From contig JAHREC010000013.1 of NCBI GenBank assembly GCA_020081605.1, forward strand, positions 3,100,001 to 3,164,000: a stretch of DNA of 64,000 bases, read 5' to 3'. The notes under the pieces were generated by a model. That model was not told where the DNA came from. It worked only from the letters and a program-made list of their open reading frames with translations, and did no database searches. This DNA comes from Albifimbria verrucaria. Taxonomy: Eukaryota; Ascomycota; Sordariomycetes; Hypocreales; Stachybotryaceae. Positions 23,376 through 35,726 of the stretch are shown here, piece by piece; within the stretch, counting starts at the first letter, position 1, and each line of letters opens with the position of its first letter. Both the position numbers and the translations under genes were made by a program.

Positions 23376-24142
23376 ATGGCTGCTCCCTTGACGGACAAGC
23401 CGGCGGCGGCTCACCAATTTCCCTGCCCAAGGTGCTCGAGTACCCCACGTCGACCCCGCCAACCCTCATCACGCAAGGCGCCGAGGGTCGCCTCTACAAA
23501 ACCACATACCTGCTGCCCAACCTGCCCTGCGCCCTCAAGTACCGCCCGCCGAAGCCCTGGCGCCATCCCATCCTCGACCAGCGCCTGACCCGACATCGAA
23601 TCCTGTCCGAGGCGCGCATCTTGGCCAAGTGCCGTCGCGATGGCCTCCGTGTCCCCGCCGTCTATGCCATTGACGAGTCGGCTGGCTGGTTGATGCTGGA
23701 GTGGATTCACGGCGCGCCGGTTCGCGTGGGGTCAACAAGTCGTTGGGTAACCGTACAGAGGGTATTGAGCATGATGAGCAGCTCAAGGGGCTGATGCGCC
23801 GTGTCGGAGAGGCCGTAGGCAAGATGCATAAGATCGGCATTGTCCACGGTGATCTGACCACGAGTAACATGATGTTGAGTCCCCAGAGGATAGCCAGGAC
23901 GCACTAGACGGGAAATCGTCATTATAGATTTAGGGCTTGCAAGCGGGAGCACGTCGGACGAAGATCGTGCAGTTGATCTATACGTCCTGGAGAGGGCGTT
24001 TGGGAGCACCCACCCGCGAGCCGAGTGCATCTTCGGCGAACTGCTCGAGGCCTACGGGAAGAGTTTCAAACAAGCGTCAATAGTCCTAAAGAAACTAGAG
24101 GAGGTTCGCATGAGAGGCAGGAAGCGCAGTATGCTTGGATGA
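23376..24142 (+). CDS. BUD32: Bud32 / PRPK kinase of the KEOPS (EKC) complex
   Basis: Small atypical kinase/ATPase in KEOPS, which makes the t6A modification of ANN-decoding tRNAs. The single-exon gene starts at the ATG at 23376. Visible motifs: QGAEGRLYKT (glycine loop equivalent), ALKYRPPKPWRHPILDQRLTRHR (Lys and the Bud32-typical insert), EWIHGAPV hinge, catalytic loop HGDLTTSNMM, DLGLA in place of DFG, and a basic C-terminus RMRGRKRSMLG. About 250 residues, as expected. Four bases are missing: C run 23385-23387, G run 23728-23731, G near 23886, G run 23910-23912. Each repair reconnects adjacent family motifs. An intact Bud32 is needed for normal growth, so assembly error is preferred. Confidence 0.93.
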
Positions 24143-24317
24143 GCAACGCATTGCCCTAAACAAAGAAAGAAAAAAATTGTATATCCCAAGTATCCCGCAA
24201 CTATGTCGTGTGAACTCCATATCGTCATGCTCGCTGTTGTAGCCCAATCAAAGAGAGAAGCACCTCATCTATGTGTTAGCCCAAGCCCGGGCGAAGGTAT
24301 TGCCTCGATGGAAACTC

Positions 24318-25347
24318 TTAGGCCTCTTCAAGGCGCGCCCCGGCGAAGTATCCCTTGTTCTCGATGACACCACGATCCCTAACAAAAGCCAAGTACCTAA
24401 CCACCCACTGAGGGATGATTTCACCCTTCAGAGATGTGCCGTTGCTTGTGGCATCCCCAAGAACTCCCGCGCCTGGCGGGCCCTGGCCGAGCAATTCCCG
24501 TAGAGTACCCTTGGGAAGGATATCTGTGCAATCAGTGTGAACATTGAGTTCGATTCCGACCTCGGCGGCCAGTTTCTTCAATGGCGGGGCACATGGCAGC
24601 AGTCCTTCAGGTTGATCTGATCGACAGAAGGGCGGATGGAAACACGATCCAAGAAAGCCCGCAGCTTTTCACTGCCAAACTCTGCCACGCCAAGGTTCTT
24701 TACCAAGCCTTGCTTGTAAAAATTCTCCAAAACCTTCCATGTCTCAATCTCCTCTTCCAAGTTGCCCTGCTGGGCGTTTATCTTGTCTGCCTCCCACTCA
24801 CAGTTACCCTCGAACGACATGCCCGGGAAGGACACGACGAGCAAGTCAACGGTCTCGATGCGCAATTCCTTCATCACCAGCTCGAGAGCCTCCTTTGCGT
24901 AGGCCTCGCGCTCACTGGCGGGCGTACCCGGCAGGAGGAATAGCTTCACGGTAATCTCGTACTCGCCTGGGTCTTCGCGCAAGCCAGCGCCGTCCCAGTT
25001 GATGCGAGGAATGTATAGTACTTTGCCATCCCTCTCCGTCCACAGGTCGATCGGCGTCTTCGGCGGGCTCACGTGGTTGCCGTTGCCGTTGACGGCCGAC
25101 AGAGGCACCGCATAGTCTTCCCGGGCGGCGGCGATGTTGTCACGCAGCGAGTAGACGAGTTCGAGGTTGGATCGGTTGGAGCCAGACTTCCGGATGACCG
25201 AGGGGCCGGCGGACATAACATTGCTAAAAAGTCAATTAGTAAGAGTAAGCAGGGAAAGGGCATCCAGCAAAGTCTGTTCGGAGCAAGAGAGGGCTAGGGA
25301 AGGCATGGTTGGCCGGCATACCCCGTGGAGAGAACGAGCTTGGTCAT
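24318..25347 (-). CDS. GCLM: glutamate-cysteine ligase regulatory subunit (GCLM-like)
   Basis: Aldo/keto-reductase-fold protein that modulates gamma-glutamylcysteine synthesis, the rate-limiting step of glutathione synthesis. Exon 1 (25347-25322, 26 nt) encodes MTKLVLSTG. The acceptor TTTTAG leads into exon 2 (25223-24318). Family features: the N-terminal VMSAGPSVIRKSGSNRSN, KLFLLPG, ETVDLLVVSFPGMSF, FYKQGLVKNLGVAEFGSEKLR, QINLKDCCHVPP, and LKKLAAEVGIELNVHTDCTDILP near the C-terminus. One base is missing in the G run 24586-24589 (plus strand), which splits the last 90 residues into another frame. Length of about 310 residues is normal. It sits 175 bp from the BUD32 stop in convergent orientation. 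Confidence 0.92.
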
Positions 25348-26064
25348 GATAGGCGACAAGACATGGGCGAACGTGATCTTGAAGGGAATATCACGACTAT
25401 CGGATGGGAAAAATTCAGCGACGGGCCGAAGCGGTAAATGCGCCAGCCAGGGTAGGTTTTGGAATGACGAATGGAAGTAAGTTAGTAATGGGAGGCAGAG
25501 AAGAATAAGTCAGATAAGTGGGATGGATCTAGTCTCCGGGTCTAATAAGGTGGTCGACAGAAGGGCGCTTGAGACGGATGCAAAGGCAAGGGCTTTTCGC
25601 CGGAGGGACGGACGGACGTCGCGCGGCATTGCGACATAGTGTTCTACGGATCATATATATGGAGTGCGTGCTGTGCAGTCCACCACCACGGCCTCGCACG
25701 GCTGTGCTCACCGGGGCATACTGCAACGTAATGTAGGTACGTGATGTTATTCCTGTTAGCCGACATGATATCGAGGCTGCCCGCGGGAGTCTCAATGCAA
25801 TCATCATGGGTTGCCGCATTGCCCCTCCATCTCGAAGTAGCAGGTACCACGCGATGAGGGTCCAATGGGCTTATTAATGTCTTGCGGCAATTGAGGTGAT
25901 GGACGCTTCCCGGGCACGAGGGAAGCCTCGCTCAGTTTGCCTTGACAAACCAACGTGGGCCAAGAGGGGGTCCCATACAGAGCATTGCTTGCCCGGCCAG
26001 GCAAGGTAGCCGAATGAGATAGGTAGACTGCGTCTCCCGATGATGTGAGCATGTGGCACCACTG

Positions 26065-26090
26065 TGCCTTGCCTTGCCTTGCCTTGCATT
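26065..26090. repeat. CCTTG pentanucleotide repeat
   Basis: Five tandem units of GCCTT/CCTTG lie about 570 bp upstream of APS1. Confidence 0.8.
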
Positions 26091-26179
26091 GCAGGAAGCG
26101 ATTGTGTGATTTTTGGCGCATGGTGAACATGAAACTAATCTGCGCTGCTGGTTGGTTAGTAGGCTTGCTGCTGATTCAC

Positions 26180-26460
26180 TGAGGTAGGTAAGCCAGCCCG
26201 CAGAGACGCACTGTACTGTACCAAAGCACCTAAGATAGGTAAGTAGGTACTAGTCGCCAGTGTCAGCGTCGGCTACCTACAGAGTAGCGCTAGATGCTAA
26301 AGCACCTTCTGTTAGCAGGTACCTACCTACTAGATACTGGCAGGTGGGTAACGCCCATGGTCACCCACGCAATGTCATGCCGTACAAAGTACCTGCCTCC
26401 AATTATGATGCACCCAAGGTACCTGCCTAAGTACCTACCTACCTACAGTTGTCTCTCAAG
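26180..26460. repeat. GTACCTACC-rich low-complexity segment
   Basis: Both orientations of the word GGTAGGTAC/GTACCTACC occur many times (for example near 26235-26250, 26318-26332, 26385-26395 and 26418-26445). Similar but shorter clusters occur at 36228-36390 and 48700-48800. Confidence 0.65.
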
Positions 26461-26662
26461 CAAGGGTTGCTGGCTGCTGTCTTCTTTGGACAACCGCCCC
26501 CACTCCTTTTCCCACCCACCACACAAGCTGCTGCTGTATTTGCTGCTCGTCACCCACCCACGTAGGAGAAGGTACCGGCCCATACGTGGTGATTTCCCAC
26601 ATCCAGAATTCCTCCAACCAGTCCCACCGACTACTTTTCTCCCTCAGCCTCTGCTCGTCACA

Positions 26663-27473
26663 ATGGCCATCCAGTATGTCTCTGCTGCCGCCCTTCCCTT
26701 GCTTCATCATGTGCTGACACGCTGCCCCCAGCTACCTGATTCTCCTGTCCCGGCAGGGCAAGGTGGTAAGTTGAGAGAGAACCAGCTAGCTCCAGGACAT
26801 CGCAGAGTGCTGATTGACGACGACAGCGCCTTGCCAAGTGGTTCACCACCTTGTCTCCCAAGGACAAGGCCAAGATTGTCAAGGATGTGTCCCAACTGGT
26901 GCTCGCCCGGAGAACTCGCATGTGCAACTTCATCGAATACAAGGGTTGGCGACCCCTTTTCCACCATGGGCCCTTTCCTATGCTGACACAAACGTGCTGC
27001 AGATACCAAGATTGTATACCGACGATATGCCTCGCTCTTCTTTATCGCCGGCTGCTCGTCCGAAGACAACGAACTGATTACTCTCGAGATCATCCATCGA
27101 TATGTGGAGCAGATGGACAAATACTATGGCAACGTCTGCGAGCTAGATATCATCTTCTCTTTCACAAAGGCCTACTACATCCTCGATGAGCTGCTCCTCG
27201 CCGGCGAGCTGCAAGAAAGCAGCAAGAAGAACGTCCTCCGTTGTATTGGACAGCAGGACTCGTTAGAAGACATGGAGGTACGTACTGAGTCGTGAATGGC
27301 TCCTCAGTCCTGCAGTTGCCGTCCATCCCCAAGGACCCATCGCCCTTTCCACCATCAAGGCCACTCTACAAGCCTTTAGTTACCCCCTTCACGCTATTCC
27401 CATGTCGACATTGGAGCTGACGTCGAGTTTGCGCATCCTTAAGGTTGAGGATGAAGTTACGAAACTCATGTAA
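26663..27473 (+). CDS. APS1: AP-1 clathrin adaptor complex, sigma (small) subunit
   Basis: Small subunit of the AP-1 heterotetramer, which sorts cargo into clathrin vesicles at trans-Golgi and endosomes. Five exons: 26663-26673 (11 nt), 26732-26765, 26827-26944, 27003-27277, 27444-27473. All join in frame without repair. The protein of about 155 residues has the longin-like small-subunit signature [69 protein letters not shown] and [31 protein letters not shown] and the [12 protein letters not shown] end favour AP-1 over AP-2 sigma. The donor after exon 3 (GTTGGC) is weak. Confidence 0.95.
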
Positions 27474-29621
27474 CACCCCGACGCAATGACACGTCCCAGT
27501 CCGATCGTATGCCCTCGACCGAAAAAGTTGGCCCGTTCCCCATACAAAACTAGTCATGGCCCATGGAAAAATGGCCAAGCAAGAGGAGGCTCAAGAGATG
27601 CATGTGACGAATATTGACGAATGGAATAACAGGACCCCGATGGCATCGTGCAACAACTCGAGAATGCGGGGCTGGTCTGATTACAACACGAAAGGAGGCT
27701 GCATGGCATACGGCTTGAGCAAGGCTCAGGTTTTCGAGCGACTCTTCGAGGGGATGAGAGGGCATAGCAGTGGGGGTTGTTTCTGCGGCACCTGGCGTGG
27801 CAGGCTGTACCTGGAGCTGGTTTAGGCTTTGTGCATAGATCTTGGAGGGTGGAAAACCACCCTCTTCATTTCATACAAGAGATCGGTTCCGGGAAGATTG
27901 GGGGTAGAGGAGGCAAGGGGCACGAAGAAGGGGTGACGATGTCGCTGGGCGATGTCTGCATCAGCGGAGGTTCGACTGCCTTGTCGAGCCAGGACGAAGC
28001 GACGCCGAGAGGTGCAGCTTGGTGTCCAGCGCCGGCACAGGACAGCACCAGGCTGGGTGGGATGTTGTCTCGACGCCTTTTGTCACTTTGGCCAGCGCAG
28101 GAAAGAGGGTGGATTGGCAAGCATGCGAACAAAGCAAAGCACCAAATGACAACGATGACCGCATTGATGGGTCGCGTCGCAATTTGGTGCTGGTTCGACT
28201 CGGCGATTGAACCGAGATGCACACATTAACTCGTGGCAGCGGCGCCTGATCCCATTCGTCGCGATGACAGATTTGGCGCGAAACCGGGCGCCCCAATGAA
28301 CGGCGCGGAAGCCAGCACAGGTGGCAGAGCGAAACGTCGAAACGAAGCGCGACCCACGCCGGCCTGGAGGAGTCATGCTACTGGGAGCATCTCGGACAAA
28401 TGGTGGACAGAGCAAGCAAGCAACATACAATTAATCCAGTCAGGGTTCCTACCTGCTGTACATGGCAATACTGTACTGTATAGCATAGTACAGTACTGTG
28501 CAATGCTGTTCTCGAGTCTCCAAAGATTGACTTTTCTTTGAGTTTTCCCCTGTGTTCCATTCCTGGCGTGTCGGGGCTACCCCATTTGAGAATGGAGTGA
28601 TCGTCATTCAATGCCATCCATGGCTTTGTCCTCCCGGAATCAGCAGAGGCCAAGCAAGCTCACTAACCGGAACCCAGCTAACACCACCCCCACGCAGCTA
28701 ACCGGTTCGTCCCCCTTTCTCTCCGGTTGTGACCGGCGTCCAACTTGATTTCAGCTTGTCGCAGCGCCGGCACTCACCCGAAGGTCACTAAGCCGCCAGT
28801 GACGGGCCTGAAGGTACCTTGCCTTGCATGCTGACGCTGGCTTCACCAGCACATGGCCTCAAGGGACCTCCCTCCTCTCCCTCCCTCCATGCATCCCCCA
28901 TGCTTTCCACAGCACAGCTCACCCCTCTTACCAATACTGGTGGTACTGTACCTACAGCACAAGCACAGCGCAACGCAGCGCAGCGCGGCACGGCACAGCA
29001 CAGCACACCATAGCACAGCACACCACCCCCATCAAACCACCCAGCTGGCCCTTTAACCATCCCTCCCCTTACCCTGCTGGCCTTCCCTGTTTATCTTGAC
29101 CTTACACCAACAACCCATCGACCCGATTTATCGACAACTACCCACGACAGAGATGCCTTCTGGCCGCCGGACTTGCTAGGCTCACCGTCTAGCTACAATC
29201 TACCCTTCCTGGACCGATTGCAGGCCTCCGAAACGACTGCGCATACAACCCCGGTCACCCGCCTGGCTACGCTTCTCCCCACCTCCGACGTACGCTGATT
29301 AGACTTCCACCGACGATCCGTCTATCCCGTACTCGAGTGCGCTTCCTCACAATCGGCTTTGACTTTTGTCTCGTTTACCTTGCTGTCCTTTGCGATTTCG
29401 CATCCTCGCCCGATTGCCCGCCGCCTGCCCGACCCTGCTGTCCGTTGTTGGGCTCGCTGACGCAATCAACCCGCTCCACATTCACCGACACGCGCTGTGG
29501 TTCCATCGTCAACCATCCCCTGCCAGCCCGTGCTTCTTCGTCGCTGCCCCTGCATCCGAACCGCTCATTGCGCGCAACAACCACGATATCCTGATATCCA
29601 AAGCCCTGCGCTCTTGCAACA
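27474..29621. other. 2.1 kb intergenic region
   Basis: Two plus-strand genes flank it. Open frames here lack domains and overlap on both strands. GTACTGTA/TACAGTAC words cluster at 28470-28500, and AGCACA/GCAGC repeats occupy 28950-29025. The last 400 bp before MAF1 are pyrimidine-rich and may be its long 5' UTR. Confidence 0.5.
28950..29025. repeat. degenerate CAGCACA / GCAGC repeat tract
   Basis: Imperfect tandem units of CACAG, GCAGC and GCACA run for about 75 bp. Confidence 0.65.
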
Positions 29622-30678
29622 ATGAAGGTAAGCCGCGCGACCGCCCAGTCGCGTTTCACGGCGCCCCGCTGACACCGTGCAGTACCTTCCCGTGCAAGAT
29701 TTCGAGGCGGTCACGAGCGCTCTCAACTACAACACGCCAGATTGCCATGTAACTGGCGGTTGCGACTTGTACACGACTAAATCGACCGGCTCCGACAAGA
29801 AGCTCTACAAGAGCATAGATAAGGACCTGAATTCTCAGCATGCTGCCCTGCTAAAGCTGGGCGCAAGCCTGTCACCGCCTGAGCGCGAGCACATGCTGGC
29901 CACCTCGCCGAGCATGCAGCTGTTCTCACATTCCAGCGCTTTTGGACCGCTGTCAGAACTGTCAAGTCGTCGGACCTTTGCGTACCTTATCGCGACGCTG
30001 AACGCTTCGCATCCTCACTATGACTTTTCGCACGTTCTGCGGCCTGGCGACTTCAAACGCCAAAAGAACCTGCGACGTGTCATGGTTAACCTGGACTCCA
30101 TCCTGCAAAATGTACGACCCGGCTTCGAAGCCAAGTCATACAGCTCCTCGCTTGGCAGTGATTCCAACTCCATCTGGGGGCCGCATTGCTGGTCTTTAAT
30201 TGACAAGGAGATGCGATTGAACGAGTGTACTATTTTCAGCTACAACCCTGATGTCGATCCGTTTGAAGAGGATGAGAGCGCCATCTGGGCAGCCCACTAC
30301 TTCTTCTTCAACCGAGCGCTGAAGCGTGTAGCGTATCTCTATGTGCGCGTCGTTCCAGTTATTTCATCGCAAAGTCCGACCCTGAGGCCCACCCAGGTCT
30401 CCCACAACAAGCGGCAGACAGAGTTTGATTCCGGTGCCTCAAAGCGCGCCAAGTACTGGCTCGGAGATCGGGATGCAGAGCTGGTATCACCACCAGAAGA
30501 CGAGGATGGTCTCAACGACGATGGGCTCTACTGGAATCGCGGTGATGATGGCGATCTAGTCCTCTTTTCAGACGACGACTACTACGAAGAGGAAGAGGAC
30601 ATGGAAGACGACGAGGTTCTACGCAAGCCTCATGACCGCCTTATGTCTGAAGACATTGCAGGCCGCATGGAGATTTGA
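29622..30678 (+). CDS. MAF1: Maf1, repressor of RNA polymerase III
   Basis: Maf1 is dephosphorylated under stress or nutrient loss and represses Pol III transcription in the nucleus. Exon 1 is only 6 nt (ATG AAG, 29622-29627). The acceptor GTGCAG leads into exon 2 (29683-30678), where the reading continues as YLPVQDFEAVTSALNYNTPDCHVTGGCDLYTTKSTGSDKKLYK, the Maf1 A box. The B and C boxes follow (PHYDFSHVLRPGDF; SIWGPHCWSLIDKEMRLNECTIFSYNPDVDPFEE; WAAHYFFFNRALKRVAYLYVR). The C-terminus is acidic. About 334 residues, no missing bases. A start inside exon 2 would lose the conserved MKYLP N-terminus. Confidence 0.96.
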
Positions 30679-31987
30679 GTTTCCACCGCTCCCAGCTTGG
30701 CGGTCAAATTGGAAAGCCTGCCAAGCCCGCGGCTAAAGCACGATAATCTTTTGAGTGTTCGTTGCAACCCAACTCATTCTATGCTGGCTTTACAGGGAAT
30801 CATCTGCTATCATATCAACTATGGTTGGAGGATCGGGAGCTTGCCACCATCCTTCCCCTGCTATTGCACCACCTTTGCTCAGTATTTCTTATCTTGTTTG
30901 CTTGCTTTTACGTTTGCTCAATTAGCATGGCGCTAGGTTGTTTCTGGTCGGTGAGAGCGGCTGGGAACTGCGTCGCTGGCGTTTGAAATCTCCCGCCGTG
31001 GAGGGAAGAGGATATGATGTCTTTTTTTAATGCTTCAGCCGTATATGGCTGGGACATACTACGATTGCTAATGCTCACTGTTCGTTGTGTTACTGCCTTT
31101 TTGCTTCAACTGTTCTCTTTTTTAAGGCAGTTTCTCTATCAGCTTGGATGATCCCATAGTTGGCTAGTCTGGCCTCTCTGCACTCGCTCAACGATGGCAG
31201 TTAGGCCGTGACATGGGAGGCGAGGACTCTATTCTCAGGGGAAATACGAGATACATGGACACGGCGTGTGATGAACGAATATCGGACGGAGTAAGATTAG
31301 GATCAGATGCCACGAGGCGGTTTATTGGACGGGGGTTGAAGGAAACGATATTTCTATCATGTGTTACTGTATGCACACGCGACCTATTTGATACCAGTTT
31401 GTTTATATCCATTGGATCGAAAAGGTCAAAGCATCGTTACTGTTACTCTCCTCAACATGACTGTTGCCAACCGTTATCGGACCTCTTCCCCACAAACTTG
31501 CCCACTCGGAGCGATCCCCACAGTCCACATCGCGTTCACAATACTGGGTCTCTGGAGATCGTCTTTCCTCACTAAGATGCACACAATTTATAGATCCGTA
31601 ATAAACGGTTTCTCGATGATCATGTGAAATTCACCGTCAACGACGGTCTTAAGATATACCTCGATGGAGGCCTAAACTCCAATCACATCGCTATCTGACA
31701 AAACGTTGAATGTGCCACCTTCTCATCCTTCTGGCCTGGCTCAAAGCCGACCTTCCTTGCTCTGGTCACTCCCCATTTTTATCGAAACGGAATAAGATAC
31801 GCTCTCATGTATACAATGATAACTCGCCCTTTCCACAGGCGGTTCATAGTCCTGTTGCAGCCAACCAAAACATATATCTGTGGCAAGCCAAAAAGATAGA
31901 AAAGATCCCAACTAGCACAAATGCAACCCGTCATCCATGTCCCTCGCTGGCACGTTTAACGCCGAATTCGCCGGATGAAGGAAGTGA
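30679..31987. other. convergent 3' regions of MAF1 and SLN1
   Basis: This 1.3 kb separates two converging genes. Downstream of MAF1 it is T-rich (30880-31130). No gene recognised. Confidence 0.5.
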
Positions 31988-34900
31988 TTAGAAAAGTGTT
32001 CCTAGTTCAAAGATGTGGATGGGAAAGAAATGCCAACGAAGATTTGAATCGACGATGATCCGCCTATAACAGTAAAGAAAAAGAAAACGAAAGAAAAATC
32101 GCATCAGGAAGAGCATCAGGTCGGCGGGATCGTGCCCTAGGTGGCTGATACAGCCTGGATTATTTCTCTTTGGTGCTCCATTGGTCACCTCATGAATTTG
32201 CCCGTTTCCATTAACCAAGTGTGAGTTATGGTTCGGGGGCAATTCTTTCTCGAGCGTGTTCTTCCTCGTTATTACGCTTGCTGTCTCCGGTTCTTCGGGA
32301 ATAGTTGCAAACTTCTTCAAGACCTGTTTCAGCGCAGGTCGCCGGATAGGTTTCGCCAAGAACTCGTCCATGCCAGAATCTATGCATTCTTTGACGTTGC
32401 TCTCCTCAGAGAAAGCCGTAAGAGCAACGATGGGGTATGTATAGCCCATTTCTCGGATGAGCCTCGTGCTCTGCAGACCGTCCAGATTAGGCATCTGAAC
32501 GTCCATAAAAATGACATCAAACGAGCCGTTCTTCTCCATCGTCGCCTTGACAAGCTCATATGCTTCCTGACCGTCTTTCGCGATGGTTACGTCATACACG
32601 TCTTCTAGCTTCAACATACGGCTGACAACTTCAATGTTGGTAGAGTTGTCGTCTGCAACCAGGACACGGAGTTTGCCCTGCCCAATCCTATTGGCCATTG
32701 CCCTATCTAGGTCAGCCAATTTTTCTTTCGTGCTCTTAGGCGCTGGTGTTGGGTCCGCTGCGAAGAACGGTTGGCTTAACCCGACAAGACGTGGTTGTGG
32801 GTTCAGCACGCTGGCAGGACTGGCATCGTTTGCAGGCTTAGGGCCGCCTATTGACTTTCGCTGCGTATCACCATCTGTGGCATCGACGCTGGGTGGTCGC
32901 GATTTGACACTGCTGGACGCTGTGCTAGAAGCTCTGAGAAGAGAATTAGTTCTGGTGGCATTACATCGTGTACTTGGGCGCAGTTATCATACCTCTCTTT
33001 GACATACTTCAGCGGTATGTGCATAGTGAACGTCGTACCAACACCAATAGTACTCCGCAGCGAGATCGAGCCACCCATCAAACCTGCCAGCTGGTGGCAG
33101 ATACTAAGACCCAGACCTGTGCCACCGAACTTCTTGCTGAGACCCAGGTCTCCCTGTACAAAAGGTTCGAAGACCTTCTGCTGCATGTGCTCCGGAATAC
33201 CCGGGCCGGTATCCTGGACTTCGAATTCGAAAATGTAAGATTTGGCGCCCGGAGGTGGTGGAGTAGGGATCTCTCCCGGACATGGACGTGAGGAGTTGCT
33301 TTGGGGTCCATCGGATTGATGCTCAGCGCCGTGCCGCCTCCTTGTAACGAGAACCCGAATTCCGACCTGTTGAGGTACCAGAGTGGGTAGAGCCAGAACC
33401 ACCTCTGTGGCGAGGACGGCCAGTCCGCGAGTTCCTTGAAAGAGATGATGCACGACTCTCGTCCTCTTGTCCATAGCTCTCATCCTCCCCGAGACATTTA
33501 ATACGAACCTCAACTCTACCACCTGGGGTGTAAACTTCAAACTGTTGCTGACAAGGTTGATGATGACCTGTAGAATTCGATGCTGATCTCCCCAAAGACA
33601 CATATCCTTCAAGCGTCCAGTCCCTGGAGGGCCCAGCACCGGCAACTTTGTTTCGGGGACGTATCGTTCTGGACTGCTGCTGAGTTCAAGGTCAACTTCC
33701 TCCACATTACTCGAAAACTTGACTGAGAAATCAATCTTTCCTTCACGAATTTGCTTGTCGAAAATGGTTAAGATTTGTGATCGAATATCACCAAGGCGAA
33801 ACTCCTTCAGTTCCAAGTTAAGTTGTTGGCCAATCTGGTTCTTGGAGAAACTTAACAAGTCTTCCAACAGGTGCAGTAATAAATCGCCAGATTTGTAAAG
33901 AGTCTTGAGTGATTGCTTGATTCTGAGGATATCAGTCTCTTCCATGCAGACCGCGCACATGCCAAGAATACCATTGAGAGGAGTTTTGAGCTCGTGGGAA
34001 ATATTGGCAATGAACAGGGTCTTGCTCTCGTTGGCAGCTTCAGCAGCCTTCTTGCTTTCTTCCAGTTCTTTGGTGCGTTCGGCAACTTTATCATCTAAGG
34101 ACGTATATTGCTTGACCAGTTCTTCACTCATGTCGTTGAACGTCTTTGTGAGCTCCGTGAGTTCGTCCGTGATGTAGTGTTTACCATCCTCAACCTTGCC
34201 CGGAATCTTGAACATACGGCGAGCAACATCGCGGTCAGAGATAGGCCTCTTGTTACGTTTTCTGATCCGTCGGACGATTGATGTCACCAGGCCTTTCTTT
34301 GACTTGTTCGAAACCGGAGCCGAGCCGGGGAGTTCCTCATCCAGGTCTGAGTCAAAGGAGTATTCCTCGTAACCTGGTGGATTCACCGATTTCTCCGTTG
34401 CCTCCTTAAGTTTTCTGATGGGTTTGACGCTAAGATGGGCGCAAGGAACGATGAGAAGCATTATGAAACCCGCAGTGGCGAAGACAGTCCCCAGCAAAAT
34501 GTTCCTAAGCGTGGCAATGGGTTCGTACGCCTCACTCCTTTCTTTCTCCACGACTATGGTCCAGTTAACCAAAGGTGTTTGAGTTCGTGCGAAGCCAACG
34601 GCTACGTTGACACCCTGTTCGTTGCGGGTGCTAAGTATAGCACTGGCATTGTTGACAGTGGATTTTTGTTCGGTCAAAGCGCGGTCAATGGCGGGATAAT
34701 CCCTAACTTTGAATGAGTTGTCGGTATCATGAGTGTACTTGGGGCGGCCGTGGCGCGTGCTGGGGTCGTCAGGCCGGGTAGGAGGAAGGACGAAATGAAC
34801 GTCAACATTGCCGAAGGCATTCTTGTCCGGTTTGAAAGTGCCGTTGCTGGCGGGAAGCTCTGCGGTAAATCTGTTCCAAGGGTATACTGGCCCGACAACC

Positions 34901-35726
34901 AGGACCATGCCCGTGGCGCCCATACCTTCGCGAGAATCCCTGATATCTATTAGAGATGAAGCCAGTGCAACTATGGTCATGTAGCCAAGAATGAAGCTGT
35001 CACGGTTTGCTCGGATAGGGACGGTAATTGACAGCAGAGCGGCTGTCTCGTTAAGAATAAGAGGCCCGAGAAGAAGACCGCCATCTTCATAGAGGCGGAC
35101 GCCATCAAATGCCTCGGCCGCATATGCAGGTGTATTGTTACGTATCCGGTTGGGATAGTTCAGCGGCTCGTAAGTGATGTTGGGGTAGAGCGATGGGGAT
35201 ATCCATAGTCGGTATCGTTTAAGGTGATCTGAGATCCGTCTGGCGCCCTGTAGGGCAAAATTATTTCGAGTGGGTTCTCGGCCGTGACATTGAGAAGCCC
35301 ACCGGATGATGCGCCAGTCGTGTTCCTGGAGAAGATCCTTGCCTGCAAAAGGCCGGTGGACCGACTGACACTCAGAGCGCTCCGCAAATCCCCAGCGGCA
35401 TCTTCCCATCTGGCATTACCAGTGTTGTAAAAGCGCTGAAGGCTGTTCTGAATAAGAACACGCGAGGAGATGGTGTAGCAGCTCGTCTGAATGAGTTCGA
35501 CCTCGGCGGAGATGCGGGAAGACTTAAGGGAGGCGGTTAGGGCGAGGCCATCGGACTCGACCTGGCGGACAAAGTTGTTGACATAGATCCATGTAGGCAC
35601 AGAGACGACGCAAAGGCCGAGGAGGACGAGGAAGAGGACGAGGGCGGCAAGCTGCTCCCGGATGGCGACCCTCATGGTAGGCAGACTATTGTGCAAGGAC
35701 CGGGGCCGAGTGCGCAGGCCCTGCAT
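31988..35726 (-). CDS. SLN1: Sln1-type hybrid histidine kinase (group VI osmosensor)
   Basis: Membrane histidine kinase at the head of the phosphorelay feeding the Hog1 MAPK pathway. From the start: TM1 ([24 protein letters not shown]), an extracellular sensor of about 300 residues with N-glycosylation sites, TM2 ([18 protein letters not shown]), a HAMP/coiled-coil ([23 protein letters not shown]), HisKA with phospho-His in [15 protein letters not shown], an ATPase domain ([37 protein letters not shown]), and a receiver with Asp in [12 protein letters not shown] and Lys in AKPIRRP. One intron (32992-32934) precedes the receiver. The start could be the ATG at 35724-35726 or 35673-35675. Missing bases: 35195-35198, 33522-33523, near 33341, 33303-33306. 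The last 40 residues look like translated UTR, so the true stop is uncertain. Confidence 0.93.

Larger units (their letters stand above)
25348..26662. other. 1.3 kb intergenic region with GTACCT-rich DNA
   Basis: Divergent promoter space between the ligase regulatory subunit and AP-1 sigma. The right half (26180-26460) is crowded with TACCTACC/GGTAGGTAC words. A CCTTG repeat lies at 26065-26090. No gene recognised. Confidence 0.5.

Noticed and set aside
27777..28430. overlapping open frames of 110-150 codons on both strands
   Set aside because: Frames on opposite strands overlap fully and none has family features, so they are probably chance openings in GC-rich DNA.
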